In this document: one piece after another, positions 10,064 to 17,942 of the stretch
Numbering within the stretch: the stretch's first letter is position 1
Layout: the number at the start of each line of letters is the position of its first letter
From: Lumbricus rubellus
Taxonomy: Eukaryota; Annelida; Clitellata; Crassiclitellata; Lumbricidae
Assembly: GCA_945859605.1 (NCBI GenBank)
Contig: OX243814.1
Coordinates: 43,492,005-43,556,004, forward strand
DNA length: 64,000 nt
Reading direction: 5' to 3'
Notes under the pieces: generated by a model
The model's database searches: none
Seen by the model: the letters and a program-made list of their open reading frames with translations, nothing else
What the model was told of the DNA's origin: nothing
Program-made: the position numbers and the translations under genes

Positions 10064-10498
10064 TTAAATCAATTTTCCATACACTACACTCATTTTCTGC
10101 CCATCCGATTGGAACTGCAGCAACCTATCTGAAATTACGACTGCATACGCTTCTGTGTCGGCTGGCACTGCTGCATTGAAAAGAGCCTTAATTTGTATAT
10201 CAACGACTGACGATTTCAAACGCTCGGATTGTTTGCTTACATCGAACACGAACAACGGATATAATTCTTTATAATCTACAGGTGTTATATTGCTTTGGGT
10301 AATCAACTTATCCATACCATAGAATTTTTGACTAAAGGAGGACGCGTCTCTGTACGCTCTGGAGAATTGTTGATTAGGAAACGACAGGTTATGATCGACA
10401 GCTGGATATCTTTCTTGATTCATCATCACATAAATGTTCTTGAGATCGCAGTGATTAAATAGCGACGGATTACTTTCCTGATTACCGCTAAAATCCAA
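10064..10498 (-). pseudogene. Major capsid protein, C-terminal frame
   Basis: 144 residues of a Polinton double-jelly-roll capsid protein: NPSLFNHCDLKNIYVMMNQ, YPLFVFDVSKQSERLK, and AYAVVISDRLLQFQSDGQ at the end. The first residues continue the N-terminal capsid frame (10488-11363) after a frame change near 10490. No ATG start is present: the first codon of the open frame is TTG. Both halves together have about 430 residues, the usual length. Confidence 0.85.
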
Positions 10499-11363
10499 CG
10501 ATGATATATCTAGGTTTCTCCGGTGAAGTTTTAACGCTTAATCTCCAACTGAAACTTGTCGACTGAGGAACTGTTATCGTGTCGCATTGACGAGCTCTAT
10601 ACGCAACTGGCAACGTTAATTTCGATTCAATCGTCTTATACAACTGCATTCGTTCCATATCGGAAGGAATAACGTGTGGAATAAACCATGAAATTTTGTT
10701 TATCGCAACTTTTCCAGCAGCTGCAGCGTTATCTCGGAATATGGCATCATCGTCCGCTTTACGAACTAAAGTCAGCGTCTGTTTGAAGCCATAAATAATC
10801 TTGTCGTAATCATCGCAAAACCCGAAAATATGCTTCAACGGAACAATAAAGCTGAACATTCCTTTAGTGTTTGGTTTGCGAATGAGAAAGCTTTGTCTAG
10901 TGGCAAAGCCGGGGTTGTCCGCAATAACAGCAGTCGCTCCAGTGTCTTTATACCACAGCTGATTTAAGCCTTGAGTCAGCTGAAAATCGTTCGGATACGT
11001 AAGTAAACCGAGCATCGTTGTAGCTTGACCCGGATGAAATAGCGTTTCGATTTCTTGATTAGATAACTGATAGGATATTTGACTGAATAGATACATAAGC
11101 CCATTATTCGTAAGAGCGACTAAATCGGCGTTAACGTATGCGGTGTCATCAGCTTTAATTAGTCTTCCGTCGAATTGCAGATACGATTCTGCTGGGTGAC
11201 TGTATAAGTCTTGTAATTCAATATTTATTCTAATTTCACCAGAACTGTTAAGGTTAGTTCTCGCTACAGGTTCGTACTCATGCCATTCGTATCGCTCGAT
11301 ACCTTCATCGATCAATGGTTGCTCTGTGAATCTTAGAATATCGGATTGCATTTTATTATACAT
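10488..11363 (-). pseudogene. Major capsid protein, N-terminal frame
   Basis: 291 residues from ATG 11363 (a second ATG is at 11351), the first jelly roll and linker of the Polinton major capsid protein. Recognisable segments are ILRFTEQPLIDEGIERYEWH, INIELQDLYSHPAESYLQ, and SFIVPLKHIFGFCDDYDKI. It ends at a TAG (10488-10490) immediately after PRYIIVGF, where the family continues. The following segment seems shortened as well as shifted, so a small deletion is more likely than a single-base slip. The capsid would assemble into an icosahedral virion in an active element. Confidence 0.88.
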
Positions 11364-11402
11364 ATATTTTTAAATAAGAAAATAAACTTAAGCAAAATAA
11401 AT

Positions 11403-11759
11403 TTAAACTGCCATTTTCAAACCACCTCCGTTTAAGCGTTTTACGAGATCTTGAATTCTAATAGCTCCTCCCGTCATTTCTGGATTCGATCCTAGTAATC
11501 TAGCTAGAATGACTTTAGTTTCCTGAGTTATCGGCTGTTGAACGGTGGTTGGTGGGAGTATCTTATTGAGTAATCGTTTTCCAACGTCGATCGCCTTATC
11601 CTTAGCAACACTCCCAATCTCTTTGACGGCTGTGCTCGCAATTTGTTTGGCTGCATTCGATGTCACTAGTCTTTTGAGAAATCCTGCAATGGAATCGAAT
11701 ATTCCTGCTCCACCGACAACGTGTACTTTTTTATAACTTCTTCTCGCAACGACCAGCAT
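11403..11759 (-). CDS. Small basic virion-like protein with amphipathic helix
   Basis: 118 residues, ATG at 11759. It starts basic (VVARRSYKKVHVVGG) and is followed by a long amphipathic helix (IFDSIAGFLKRLVTS, then KDKAIDVGKRLLNKIL) and a glycine-rich basic end. Position beside the capsid gene and composition resemble the small pVI/pX- or melittin-like virion proteins described for adenovirus-like Polintons. Function as capsid cement or membrane-lytic factor is inferred. No domain is certain. Confidence 0.6.
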   Translation of the reverse strand: MLVVARRSYKKVHVVGGAGIFDSIAGFLKRLVTSNAAKQIASTAVKEIGSVAKDKAIDVGKRLLNKILPPTTVQQPITQETKVILARLLGSNPEMTGGAIRIQDLVKRLNGGGLKMAV

Positions 11760-11780
11760 TTCTATATCATCAATTTTTAA

Positions 11781-12680
11781 TTAGATCATCAATTTTTTAT
11801 ATTCATCTTTGGTTATCACTCTTTGTCTTAGTAACTCATCCGTCATACCTACAATTTCATTTCTTACACCCGTATTTCCCGCTTTGTAGCTATATATTCG
11901 CAACTCTAATTGTTTTACTAATTCGTTAGGATCTGAAGGAATGGTAATTATTCCGCTTCCTGTTTTCCCTTTTAACTTTATGTAATCGTCCCATATGGGT
12001 TTTATTATCTTTGCATATTTTACACTTCTAGACGATTTAGGTTTGTTTGGTTTATTTGGCTGACTCATGGCATTCGTTTTAATTAGAATCTCGGCGTATT
12101 CTTCGAGATCACGATTATCATAAATTGAACTGTTTGGACTAGCTAACGTTAACAATTCCCATAATCCTGGAGTTCCTTGATAAGTTGTGGTTCCAACTGT
12201 AATATCATTTCCTTGGATTGAGGCTTCGCTGTCACCGATGTAGAATTTTCCATCTCTTGATCTTAATCCGAATGTTGTATCCACAAGTCTTTTATCAGAA
12301 GCATATTTTTTAAGGTATTCAACTGCAATATTTCCTAATTCTAACCTTCTAATGTCTTCTACTGGGTCATCGTCATCGTACGCCTCTATAGACGGATACT
12401 GGGGAAATTGAATAGTTTTCAACGAATCTGGAAGTGCTTTTAGAGCTAGTGATGTTGCTGCAGAATTATCCTTTATTGTCGACAGCAAAGCGTTTTGTTC
12501 TTTCGAAATTGCTGATTGAGAGTCGACTATTGGTTTGTAGATTTTCGTTAATTCTCGTTGAAGTCCAAGATCGTCTATTCTCTCTGAAAGAAAGTTTTGT
12601 TTAATATTTTTTTTCGTTTTTAAAAACTCTTCGATAATAAAATCTCTTTTTGCAGGATCACTAATTTTCAGTAGTGACAT
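11781..12680 (-). CDS. Conserved Polinton protein of unknown function
   Basis: 299 residues from the ATG at 12680 (MSLLKISDPAKRD). A longer frame reaches 12776, but its extra 32 residues come from the AACGTAAA-type repeats of the spacer, so I prefer 12680. An N-terminal coiled-coil-like helical region (residues ~15-90) is followed by the recognisable core FYIGDSEASIQGNDI and YQGTPGLWELLT, a pattern seen in many Polinton-encoded proteins without known role. A second helical part follows, with KYAKIIKPIWDDY. A structural or packaging role is likely because it lies among capsid genes. Confidence 0.7.
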   Translation of the reverse strand: MSLLKISDPAKRDFIIEEFLKTKKNIKQNFLSERIDDLGLQRELTKIYKPIVDSQSAISKEQNALLSTIKDNSAATSLALKALPDSLKTIQFPQYPSIEAYDDDDPVEDIRRLELGNIAVEYLKKYASDKRLVDTTFGLRSRDGKFYIGDSEASIQGNDITVGTTTYQGTPGLWELLTLASPNSSIYDNRDLEEYAEILIKTNAMSQPNKPNKPKSSRSVKYAKIIKPIWDDYIKLKGKTGSGIITIPSDPNELVKQLELRIYSYKAGNTGVRNEIVGMTDELLRQRVITKDEYKKLMI

Positions 12681-12689
12681 TTTTTTATT

Positions 12690-12753
12690 ATAAGTATAAT
12701 GTTTAAAACGTAACGTAAAACGTAAACGTAAAACATAACGTAAAACGTACAAT
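12690..12753. promoter_or_regulatory. AACGTAAA repeat cluster in a gene spacer
   Basis: About six tandem copies of (A)ACGTAAA(C) lie between the conserved-protein ATG at 12680 and the stop of the dUTPase-like gene. It is the most repetitive spacer of the element and could bind a regulator, but this is inference from position only. Confidence 0.35.
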
Positions 12754-13140
12754 TTATGCATCGTAGTAATTAACAAAACATATGGAGTCTTTTTCGTTTA
12801 TAGTAACTGGTGAATCGGAGTTGTTTTGTATTGTAATTATTATATCCTCTGCGTCCTCTAGTACTGTACCATCTTGAAGGCTCAGTCTGAGTTGTTTCAA
12901 CTTCTGTCTAAGAGAGACTAGACACATTCCACTGGTCATTCGGACTCCAAGGCCTACTTCTACTGTAATATTTGTCTTTGGTTCAATCGTTATCGCTTGC
13001 TGAGCAAAAATCTCATATCTATCGCCTGCTCGTTGTCTTGCAGGAGCGTGAGTGACCACTTTAGGCAACCAAATTATTGTACTCACACGAGGCTTCCGTT
13101 TGGTGATAAATTTGTGTATTGGGTGACCGTATCCAGACAT
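12754..13140 (-). CDS. dUTPase-fold-like protein, probably non-catalytic
   Basis: 128 residues, ATG 13140. Residues ~38-126 follow the strand order of the trimeric dUTPase fold: RAGDRYEIFA (motif-1 position), ITIEPKTNITVEVGLGVRM (the 'ppg..v.v.tGi' strand), DGTVLEDAEDIIITIQNNSD (motif-3 position) and INEKDSICFV (the 'kGdriaq' strand). The catalytic aspartate of motif 1 and the P-R-S-G of motif 2 are not seen, so it may be a structural barrel. It lies among virion genes, 16 bp from the next, which favours a capsid accessory role. Confidence 0.5.
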   Translation of the reverse strand: MSGYGHPIHKFITKRKPRVSTIIWLPKVVTHAPARQRAGDRYEIFAQQAITIEPKTNITVEVGLGVRMTSGMCLVSLRQKLKQLRLSLQDGTVLEDAEDIIITIQNNSDSPVTINEKDSICFVNYYDA

Positions 13141-13156
13141 TTATATAAGTGGTTTT

Positions 13157-13807
13157 TTAAAGTAACATTCCAAGAATAGGAATATTTTTAAATGGTGAAT
13201 TGGGACCCAATATAAGACCTTCACCGCTGATATATCCTGTTCCTCTTTTCATAAACAGACCAGAACCTGATATCGAAATACCCTTTTTCCACGGAGATAG
13301 AAAAAGACCTTCCCCAGCAGGCACTATCTTACAGCATATTCCTCCTTTCTTAACGTACAGCACGCCTGATCCACTTATCGGATGTGAGATCGAAGATCCA
13401 CTTATCGGGTGTGAGATCGAAGATCCACTAATTTTATCGACAATTTTGGAACCAGCTGCAGAACCCAATCCTGTTAAGGCTCCTGTGGCTAAACTCGGAA
13501 GAACACTAGACAGTAGAAACTTTCCGGCTGTTGCTAAGAACGGTAGAATAGCGCCAATAAATCCGCCTTCGACTCTCGCATTGTCTTCTAATTGCTTTTT
13601 ACCCATTTTAATTGTCACTCCAGTTCCATTCTGATACGCTTTAGTTAACTTGTTAATTTGCCTCTGGTTTAGAGCTAATACATGCTCACCAGTTATGTCT
13701 CCATGAGAAAGTCTTATACTCACTCCAGTCCCTACTTGAGCAGCTCGCTTAATCTTCTCTTTTTGCCCTTCAGAAATATTAACTTTGACCTTAGCGTAAG
13801 CGCTCAT
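13157..13807 (-). CDS. Virion-like protein with hydrophobic membrane-active segment
   Basis: 216 residues, ATG 13807. The N-terminus has two similar blocks: VGTGVSIRLSHGDITGEHVL and NGTGVTIKMGKKQLEDNARV. Next comes a long hydrophobic Gly/Ala/Leu segment (residues ~85-120, GGFIGAILPFLATAGKFLLS), then a serine/isoleucine repeat (SGSSISHPI twice) encoded by a tandem DNA repeat at 13383-13429, and a glycine-rich tail. Similar proteins occur beside the penton gene in Polintons and are compared with adenoviral pX/pVI. Endosome escape is a plausible but unproven role. In copy 2 the gene is cut by the window end. Confidence 0.65.
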   Translation of the reverse strand: MSAYAKVKVNISEGQKEKIKRAAQVGTGVSIRLSHGDITGEHVLALNQRQINKLTKAYQNGTGVTIKMGKKQLEDNARVEGGFIGAILPFLATAGKFLLSSVLPSLATGALTGLGSAAGSKIVDKISGSSISHPISGSSISHPISGSGVLYVKKGGICCKIVPAGEGLFLSPWKKGISISGSGLFMKRGTGYISGEGLILGPNSPFKNIPILGMLL

Positions 13808-13831
13808 CTTATATTAAATATAAACTTTAAA

Positions 13832-14605
13832 TTAAACCTCTCTTATATGAAATCGTATCGATAATTCCTCACCTCTTAAATTAATTAGTTTTCCATTTTG
13901 GTCTATTAGTTTTGTTTCCATCGATGAAATAGAGTATAGCGTTATTGGAAGATATACGAGATTGTGAGGAGATTCGATTATCTTGTAACCAGGCCCGACC
14001 GATGGAAAGAAAGAATAAATTATGTTCTCCGTAGTTCCGTTAGCATACGATGATCCTATTACATCACTCGTAACTCGTAAACTATTCACGCTGTTTATAT
14101 CGACTATGTGCTCGGATTCGTTATATCCTTCGGAGTATACACGACTCTGAAATCCTAGAACGGTGCTAATTGAATTTGGTACTGTAAAATCAACTTTATA
14201 GTTCTCATCAATTTCCAAAACAGCCTTCAAAGTATTGTTATTTGGTTGCAACTTTATACATTGACCATGACCTTCTTCTTTCAGAATTCTCTGTATGTAA
14301 TCGTTTAAGTCTTCGATTTCATAGCAACCGGTTGGAATGTCTAAATCTTCCCACGTTACACCGTTATCTGACGAATATACGAATTTATTATTTGTTTCGT
14401 CTATATTGGGAAAACTGTAGTAAGTTTCAAGATTAACAAGGGCCATTTCATACTTCTTACTTTTGTCCAGTTCGATTAGTGGATTAAATTTCGTTCGAAT
14501 TCGTGTGCTCCTTTCGCTCAACAAAATGCAAAAGGATTCTTTAGCCTCTGTGTTGCGTGCAATCGTTTGAGTAGTAGATAAAATTTCGTCAAGAAGGGTT
14601 TCCAT
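13832..14605 (-). CDS. Penton-like minor capsid protein
   Basis: 257 residues, ATG 14605. The family-typical stretch is at residues ~40-100: FNPLIELDKSKKYEMALVNL, ETYYSFPNI and the W-E-D-L-D-I-P-x-G-x-Y-E-I region. This is the single-jelly-roll vertex protein of Polintons. The frame is intact. It is separated by 24 bp from the membrane-active gene and 66 bp from the ATPase stop. In an assembled particle it would occupy the fivefold vertices and anchor the fibres. Confidence 0.85.
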   Translation of the reverse strand: METLLDEILSTTQTIARNTEAKESFCILLSERSTRIRTKFNPLIELDKSKKYEMALVNLETYYSFPNIDETNNKFVYSSDNGVTWEDLDIPTGCYEIEDLNDYIQRILKEEGHGQCIKLQPNNNTLKAVLEIDENYKVDFTVPNSISTVLGFQSRVYSEGYNESEHIVDINSVNSLRVTSDVIGSSYANGTTENIIYSFFPSVGPGYKIIESPHNLVYLPITLYSISSMETKLIDQNGKLINLRGEELSIRFHIREV

Positions 14606-14671
14606 TTTAGATAGCTATTTTTAAACCTAGAATATAAAATCTTAAATTTTGTTATCATTTTATTATTGCTT

Positions 14672-15448
14672 TTATTTAATGTAAAATGTATCTAATCCAG
14701 ATCTGTACCTGCCCTTATTTGTTTTGCTAGTCAAGTCAATAACCACAAAACCATGCGTTTCATCCCACGCAGTTTTGCATAGTTTTCGAAATTCTTCTAT
14801 AGTCATATCATCTACACCTATATGATCGCTGTATATGTGGTTAATATTTTTAAGGTCTTGAGGGAACAAACATATAAAGTTGGCATTCTCTCTTATAGTT
14901 TGTCTAGGTAGCTTGAAATAATTTTGTGCTAGGTAAAAGCAGTCTACATTACTATGCCTACCTCTTATATAATAGGATTCGCATTTATTTTGTCGCTCTA
15001 ACTGTAAATCATCAAAAATCATGAGATTCTTCTTATCTCGACTTAAGTCTCGTGGATCTGGAACATCTTCAGAGGTTTCAAAGAACTTGCAGTCTATATC
15101 CGATGTTTCCCCCATGTTTTTAGACATCTCCTCGACTACGGCGGTCGGTGATACATTTAATTTCATTATCTCATCTCTATTATCGAAAAGTCTTATAATT
15201 GCTTCCTTTGGTAATTTCTCTTCGAATGCTTTCTTTAGTATCTTGTATTCTGATTGAAAAAGACTTTTTCCAAAGATCTGCAGGTTATCGTAGTCTAACC
15301 AACCAGGTCTCAGTAATAAATTAAGTAGTAAAATCGTTTTACCACATTGAGACTTACCTACGATCAAACCTCTGATGCTTCTTGGTAGGAGAGGACTGTT
15401 AAAGCGTTTAGATGTATCTTCATTCCATGACAGGTCTTGGACTTCCAT
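14672..15448 (-). CDS. FtsK/HerA-type DNA-packaging ATPase
   Basis: 258 residues, ATG 15448. The Walker A motif GLIVGKSQCGKT lies at residues ~27-38, Walker B NLMIFDD at ~141-147, and a sensor-like YLAQNYFKLP follows. It belongs to the A32-like packaging ATPases of Polintons, adenovirus IVa2-like analogues and large DNA viruses, and would pump the genome into the capsid. The frame is intact. Its start codon is only 20 bp from the divergent start of the zinc-ribbon/PLA2 gene. Confidence 0.9.
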   Translation of the reverse strand: MEVQDLSWNEDTSKRFNSPLLPRSIRGLIVGKSQCGKTILLLNLLLRPGWLDYDNLQIFGKSLFQSEYKILKKAFEEKLPKEAIIRLFDNRDEIMKLNVSPTAVVEEMSKNMGETSDIDCKFFETSEDVPDPRDLSRDKKNLMIFDDLQLERQNKCESYYIRGRHSNVDCFYLAQNYFKLPRQTIRENANFICLFPQDLKNINHIYSDHIGVDDMTIEEFRKLCKTAWDETHGFVVIDLTSKTNKGRYRSGLDTFYIK

Positions 15449-15472
15449 TTTAATTATATTATATTAAAATGG
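15445..15472. promoter_or_regulatory. 20-bp divergent promoter with mirrored start codons
   Basis: The ATPase start (15448, minus) and PLA2 start (15469, plus) face away from each other across a 20-bp AT-only spacer. CCATTTTAAT on one side mirrors ATTAAAATGG on the other, so both ATGs sit in the same TTAAAATGG context. Any core promoter must lie in this spacer or in coding sequence. Confidence 0.6.
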
Positions 15473-16005
15473 AGCACAACTCGTATTGTGTAAAATGTAA
15501 GCGACAAACTGAGTGTAGAGATATTCAACGAGTTGTCAGTAAGAATGGCAGACCTATGCTTAGATGTGTATGTGTTGAGTGTGGCGCTAGAAAAACTCAG
15601 TTTACTAAAATGTCCACTGCTACAGGTGGTGATTTGGTATCAGCTCTCAATTCTGCTACTTCTAATATTAAACTTCCATGGGCAAAGTACCCGGGTGAAA
15701 TGCATCTTCCAGGACATTCTTTCACGGGTCCAGGTACTCGATTGGATTTGAGATTGAATCCTGATGGAACACCAAAAGATTGGAGTAAACCAGTAGATAG
15801 GGTTGATGCAGCAGCCTATCGTCATGACCTGGCTTATGCTAAACATACTGATACAGCAGGGAGAAACGTCGCTGACAGAGCTATGATAGATGAATTAAAT
15901 AATATACCTAATCCTTCTTTCCGCGAACGAGTTGAAAGATCTATAGTTAAACCAATTTTATCAACGAAAACCCATTTTGGAATGGGGTTGAAAAAAAACC
16001 TCTGA
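15469..16005 (+). CDS. Zinc-ribbon plus phospholipase A2 virion-like protein
   Basis: 178 residues, ATG 15469. Residues 8-45 form a DUF5679-like zinc ribbon (CVKCKR, KNGRPMLRCVCVECG). Residues ~80-150 carry a parvovirus-VP1-like secreted-type PLA2 core: FTGPGTRLDLRL supplies the calcium loop, and DAAAYRHDLAYAKHTD the H-D active-site helix. In parvoviruses this enzyme breaches endosomal membranes; the same role here is inferred. The frame ends at TGA 16003-16005, just 3 bases after a phased A AAA AAC heptamer (15993-15999) that would lead into the integrase frame. The final residues, KTHFGMGLKKN, are basic. Confidence 0.85.
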   Translation: MEHNSYCVKCKRQTECRDIQRVVSKNGRPMLRCVCVECGARKTQFTKMSTATGGDLVSALNSATSNIKLPWAKYPGEMHLPGHSFTGPGTRLDLRLNPDGTPKDWSKPVDRVDAAAYRHDLAYAKHTDTAGRNVADRAMIDELNNIPNPSFRERVERSIVKPILSTKTHFGMGLKKNL

Positions 16006-16057
16006 GATGGACAGACCAACTTGCTGACGAATTACATAAACCTATAGTCAGGAAGTT
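15993..16057 (+). promoter_or_regulatory. Candidate -1 ribosomal frameshift signal
   Basis: The PLA2 frame reads AAA AAA AAC CTC TGA, placing the classic slippery heptamer A AAA AAC at 15993-15999. A -1 slip enters the integrase frame directly. Downstream, AACTTGCTGAC (16018-16028) pairs with GTCAGGAAGTT (16047-16057), giving 10 of 11 pairs with an 18-base loop. The 18-base spacer is longer than the usual 5-9. Confidence 0.6.
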
Positions 16058-16922
16058 TAGGAAGCGAGTTGTTTATGTTCAGGGAGTGGACAAAGTTTGG
16101 GCGGCTGACTTGATTGACATGCAGGCTTATGCTAAATTTAATTCTGGTGTGAAATATTTGTTAAGCGTCATTGATATATTCTCCAAGTATGCATTTATTC
16201 AGCCGTTAAAAGATAAGCGCGGAGAATCTGTGGCAGATGCTTTCGTTAAAATATTTAATACGAGCAAAAGAAGGGGTGAAAAACTTTGGGTCGATAAGGG
16301 AACAGAATTCTATAATAAACAGGTAAAATCATTAGGTATGCAGTTGTACTCAACTGAGAATGAAGAGAAATCTTGTATCGTAGAAAGATTTAATAGAACA
16401 GTGAAAGAGAAAATGTTCAAATATTTTACAGCAAATTCAACTCAGAGATATATCGATGTTTTAGATAATATGGTTAATTTATACAACAACACAAGACATT
16501 CTTCCATTAAAATGACTCCTGTTAAAGCGAGTATCAAAGCAAACGAATGGGTTGTGTGGATGAATTTATACGGCGATGCTGTACCTGAAACTGGTAAACC
16601 TAAATTTTCAGTCGGAGATAGAGTAAGAATTTCTAAGAAGAAAAAGACATTCGAGAAAGGTTTTACTCAAAGGTGGACACAGGAGGTTTTTACAATAACA
16701 CAAATCCAATACACAGACCCAATAACGTATAAAATATCTGATTATAATGGAGAACAAATACAAGGGACATTTTATGAGCCTGAGCTGCAATCGACGACGC
16801 AAGATACATTTAAAATAGAAAAGATTATAAGGAAAAGAGGAAATCGGTCTTTGGTGAAATGGTTAGGCTATGATGATTCATTCAATTCATGGATTGATAA
16901 TAAAGACTTGATATCATTGTGA
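15999..16922 (+). CDS. Chromodomain integrase, probably made by -1 frameshift
   Basis: Retrovirus-type DDE integrase of Polintons. Core acids are the D in WAADLIDM, the D in WVDKGTEFYN and the E in IVERFNRT. A C-terminal chromodomain follows (IEKIIRKR, LVKWLGYDDSFNSWI). The family-conserved segment before the core (WTDQLADELHKP, from 16008) is in frame but has no ATG; the first ATG lies inside the catalytic core, and GTG 16086 is the only other candidate. The frame is closed upstream by a TAA near 15949. Translation as a PLA2-integrase fusion is therefore the best reading. It would cut and join element ends, and the chromodomain may target modified histone tails. The frame is intact to the stop at 16920. 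Confidence 0.88.
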   Translation, partial: PLRWTDQLADELHKPIVRKFRKRVVYVQGVDKVWAADLIDMQAYAKFNSGVKYLLSVIDIFSKYAFIQPLKDKRGESVADAFVKIFNTSKRRGEKLWVDKGTEFYNKQVKSLGMQLYSTENEEKSCIVERFNRTVKEKMFKYFTANSTQRYIDVLDNMVNLYNNTRHSSIKMTPVKASIKANEWVVWMNLYGDAVPETGKPKFSVGDRVRISKKKKTFEKGFTQRWTQEVFTITQIQYTDPITYKISDYNGEQIQGTFYEPELQSTTQDTFKIEKIIRKRGNRSLVKWLGYDDSFNSWIDNKDLISL

Positions 16923-17092
16923 ATTTAACTGATTTACTATTAGCAAATTGTTTCTACTGCAGCTCTTGTGCAATCATTACTTCTCTATGAATAAGAACAC
17001 GCTTTAATAACAAGTTCTACTGTTCATTCGCAGCCTGTTCTAAGAAGAAAAAGACATTCGAGAAAACAAAATTCTTGACTTTTTAGAACGGA
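16923..17092 (+). other. Post-integrase spacer with an integrase microduplication
   Basis: Noncoding. Bases 17038-17065 repeat 28 bases of the integrase gene (16631-16658) exactly. No gene seen. Confidence 0.8.
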
Positions 17093-17125
17093 TGACTAAA
17101 AAAAAAATTTAAAAAAAAGACCTAG

Positions 17126-17156
<31 letters not shown>

Positions 17157-17445
17157 AGAAAAAAAAAACCTAGGGAAAAAAAACCTAGAAAAAAAAACCT
17201 AGAAAAAAAGTTAGAAAAAAAAACCTAGGAAAAAAAACTTAGAAAAAAAAACCTAGAAAAAAAGTTAGAAAAAAAGTTAGAAAAAAAAACCTAGGAAAAA
17301 AACTTAGAAAAAAAACCTAGGAAAAAAAGTTAGAAAAAAAGTTAGAAAAAAAGTTAGAAAAAAAGTTAGAAAAAAGTTAGAAAAAAAGTTAGAAAAAAAA
17401 CTTAGAAAAAAGTTAGAAAAAAAGTTAGAAAAAAAACTTAGAAAA
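17093..17445. repeat. A-rich minisatellite near the Polinton right end
   Basis: Tandem units of about 11-13 bases alternating between CCTAGAAAAAAA and GTTAGAAAAAAA types, including an A-run of about 25 near 17127-17152. It lies inside the element, between the integrase and the right TIR. Confidence 0.9.
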
Positions 17446-17446
17446 A

Positions 17447-17478
<32 letters not shown>
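17446..17478. repeat. (GT)n microsatellite
   Basis: About sixteen GT units directly following the A-rich minisatellite. Confidence 0.95.
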
Positions 17479-17481
<3 letters not shown>

Positions 17482-17942
17482 CATAAGTCTTGTAAACAGC
17501 GATTTTCATTTCGCGTCTTCATAATAATGACCGTGACCTATAAACTTGTCTTCATCATACAGCAGCGACAAGAATTTATCTTGACGACAGAACCGGAAGT
17601 AGAACGACAAGATTTTTGGCCAAGGTCGATTTTTCCACAAATTGCACCGCGTACGATAAGATTTAATCGCATTGTACCACGTGCGAAGTGTCAACGATGT
17701 TATGGATCGGTTGCAACGATAAGGCCTTCTTGCATACAATAGCTTATACAAAAGACTAAGACTTTTAACTGGTTTATTAGCTGATTGTTTCTTCAATGGA
17801 AAACACCCCCAGATTATCCTTTAGCACCATTTAAACTTAATTTATCTTCAATATCAGATTTCTTAAAAGGTAGCTAAGTAATTAATTATGCATCAGGAAA
17901 ATAATAAAATACCCTAAAGAAGAAGAGGAGGAATCAGAGGGG
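17479..17942. other. Subterminal noncoding Polinton DNA
   Basis: Between the microsatellite and the right TIR. I see no convincing gene; short frames here lack recognisable motifs. Its last ~60 bases retain TIR-like blocks (AGGAAAATAATAAAAT, GAGGAGGAATCAG). Confidence 0.6.

Larger units (their letters stand above)
1..13586. repeat. Left copy of a >=13.6-kb identical duplication
   Basis: This whole stretch recurs at 50415-64000 with a constant offset of 50,414. Every open frame in it has a partner of the same length and translation at that offset, so there is no net insertion or deletion. It covers the 3' half of UNC93A-like gene A and about 10.5 kb of the Polinton. Both ends of the match are cut by the window edges, so the true repeat may be longer. 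Either a very recent tandem duplication with a period of about 50.4 kb or a duplicated assembly segment would explain it. Confidence 0.95.

Noticed and set aside
12681..12776. N-terminal extension of the conserved Polinton protein to 12776
   Set aside because: The extra residues come from the AACGTAAA repeat spacer and overlap the dUTPase-like gene; ATG 12680 with an A-rich leader fits better.
16086..16922. LTR retrotransposon because of the retrovirus-like integrase
   Set aside because: No reverse transcriptase, protease-RT order or LTRs; TIRs, polymerase B and capsid genes identify a Polinton.
17093..17445. Possible CRISPR-like array of short repeats
   Set aside because: A simple A-rich minisatellite with contiguous units and no spacers, in a eukaryotic transposon.
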